A stretch of DNA of 34,780 nucleotides from an uncultured Geobacteraceae bacterium (GTDB lineage Bacteria > Desulfobacterota > Desulfuromonadia > Geobacterales > Pseudopelobacteraceae): positions 1 through 34,780 of the forward strand of contig CAIYZD010000073.1 in NCBI GenBank assembly GCA_903930585.1. Reading direction: 5' to 3'. The notes beneath the pieces were generated by a model. The model saw only the letters and a program-made list of their open reading frames with translations, was not told the origin of the DNA and searched no databases. The position numbers were made by a program, and so were the translations under genes. Positions 34,344 through 34,780 of the stretch are shown here, piece after piece (positions within the stretch are counted from its first letter, which is position 1; the number at the start of each line of letters is the position of its first letter).

Positions 34344-34652
34344 CTATTTTCCCTTTCCCTTATATGCGACTATAGTACCTGCTTCAATTCTCATCGAAGT
34401 CGGGAGAACGGAACTTAAATGTTCCCTTACCCATATTCGTGATTGTTCATTTGCATCAATTGCTTCTGAAAGTGTTTTGAACAGGGTAATTGACATCATG
34501 GCATTATTTCCCAAATTGATCCAATAGTACTCAACAAATCCGGGCAAAGCTGAAATTAACGGTACAAATATTTCATCAACTTTTTTTGCAGCCTCTTCCG
34601 GATTCGTAACATTTTCATAACGCCTCACCGTAGCATACATTTTCTGTTTCAC
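34344..34652 (-). CDS. Small antibiotic-biosynthesis-monooxygenase-like (ABM fold) protein
   Basis: The 102-residue protein looks like a dimeric alpha-beta barrel of the ABM type: a first strand with YATVRRYENV, helix EEAAKKVDEIFVPLI, strand YYWINLGNN, then SITLFKTLSEAIDA. The family includes oxygenases, haem-degrading enzymes and proteins of unknown role; a conserved catalytic residue cannot be pointed to. GTG 34652 is the start, since GGAGGG lies just ahead; the internal ATG at 34640 is too far from it. It is the upstream-most gene on this strand in the window and has its own terminator. An inverted repeat at 34690-34726 lies before it. Confidence 0.68.
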   Translation of the reverse strand: MKQKMYATVRRYENVTNPEEAAKKVDEIFVPLISALPGFVEYYWINLGNNAMMSITLFKTLSEAIDANEQSRIWVREHLSSVLPTSMRIEAGTIVAYKGKGK

Positions 34653-34689
34653 TTCGCCCTCCGGATTGTCATTTGATATGAATAGTTTT

Positions 34690-34726
34690 TTTAATCTAAT
34701 GTTTGTGCTGCGGGGTTCAGATTAAA
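34690..34726. repeat. Inverted repeat upstream of the ABM-like gene
   Basis: TTTAATCT (34690-34697) and AGATTAAA (34719-34726) are perfect inverted copies with 21 bases between them, centred about 55 bases from the gene start. It may be an operator for a dimeric regulator. The rest of 34653-34780 shows no gene. Confidence 0.4.
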
Positions 34727-34780
34727 GGTAGTTCCTCTGATAAGTGGAGTACGCCACATTCCGTAAATACGACTGGTATC

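Overview
This window is a bacterial chromosomal contig end that looks like a member of the Geobacterales (Desulfuromonadota). The evidence is gene content and protein style: a GlnD with two ACT domains, an abundance of HD-GYP, HDOD, PilZ and receiver proteins, DUF6178 and DUF6502 families, a V4R protein paired with a HAMP-like protein, and the conserved block prs-rplY-pth-ychF. No species can be named from the sequence alone. The first 76 bases are all C, which is almost certainly a sequencing or assembly artefact, so glnD is cut off at its 5' end.

Region 1 (77-11494, + strand) is core and signalling: the glnD 3' part, a membrane HD-GYP cyclic-di-GMP phosphodiesterase, a XerD-type recombinase, then from a good sigma70-type promoter a PgpH-like membrane HD phosphohydrolase, ybeY, a DgkA-PAP2 fusion, asnS and a large SNF2 helicase. 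The last five lie close together or overlap. The DgkA reading frame extends well upstream of its first usable start codon.

Region 2 (11526-13706) is accessory signalling. A V4R sensor protein and a HAMP-like protein with two CxxC pairs form a coupled minus-strand unit. Beside them on the + strand lie a frameshifted receiver domain and an intact Hpt domain, which look like remains of a hybrid histidine kinase.

Region 3 (13740-19671, minus strand) holds pcnB, a DUF6178 protein, a DUF6502 protein with an HTH-like segment, and a large beta-propeller lipoprotein. DUF6502 and the lipoprotein overlap by ATGA, behind an upstream region with an AAATGTG palindrome and three TATCGGAC copies. A 440-base gene-free stretch follows, then a ParDE-type toxin-antitoxin pair (+ strand).

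Region 4 (20674-27522, minus strand) is housekeeping: a GT87-like membrane glycosyltransferase, a standalone 69-residue DAHP-synthase-type ferredoxin-like domain, a stand-alone chorismate mutase, nadB, ychF, pth, rplY and prs.

Region 5 (27657-34652) is signalling and small accessory genes: a radical SAM/B12-type protein, a single-domain receiver, a PilZ protein and an HDOD protein (minus strand); a GNAT acetyltransferase overlapping an M20 metallopeptidase (+ strand); then a FlaG-like protein, a small low-complexity protein and a small monooxygenase-fold protein (minus strand). No tRNA, rRNA, insertion sequence or CRISPR array was seen. The best candidates for something undescribed are the DUF6502/beta-propeller unit with its repeat-rich control region, the isolated DAHP-synthase domain next to chorismate mutase, and the V4R/CxxC pair.
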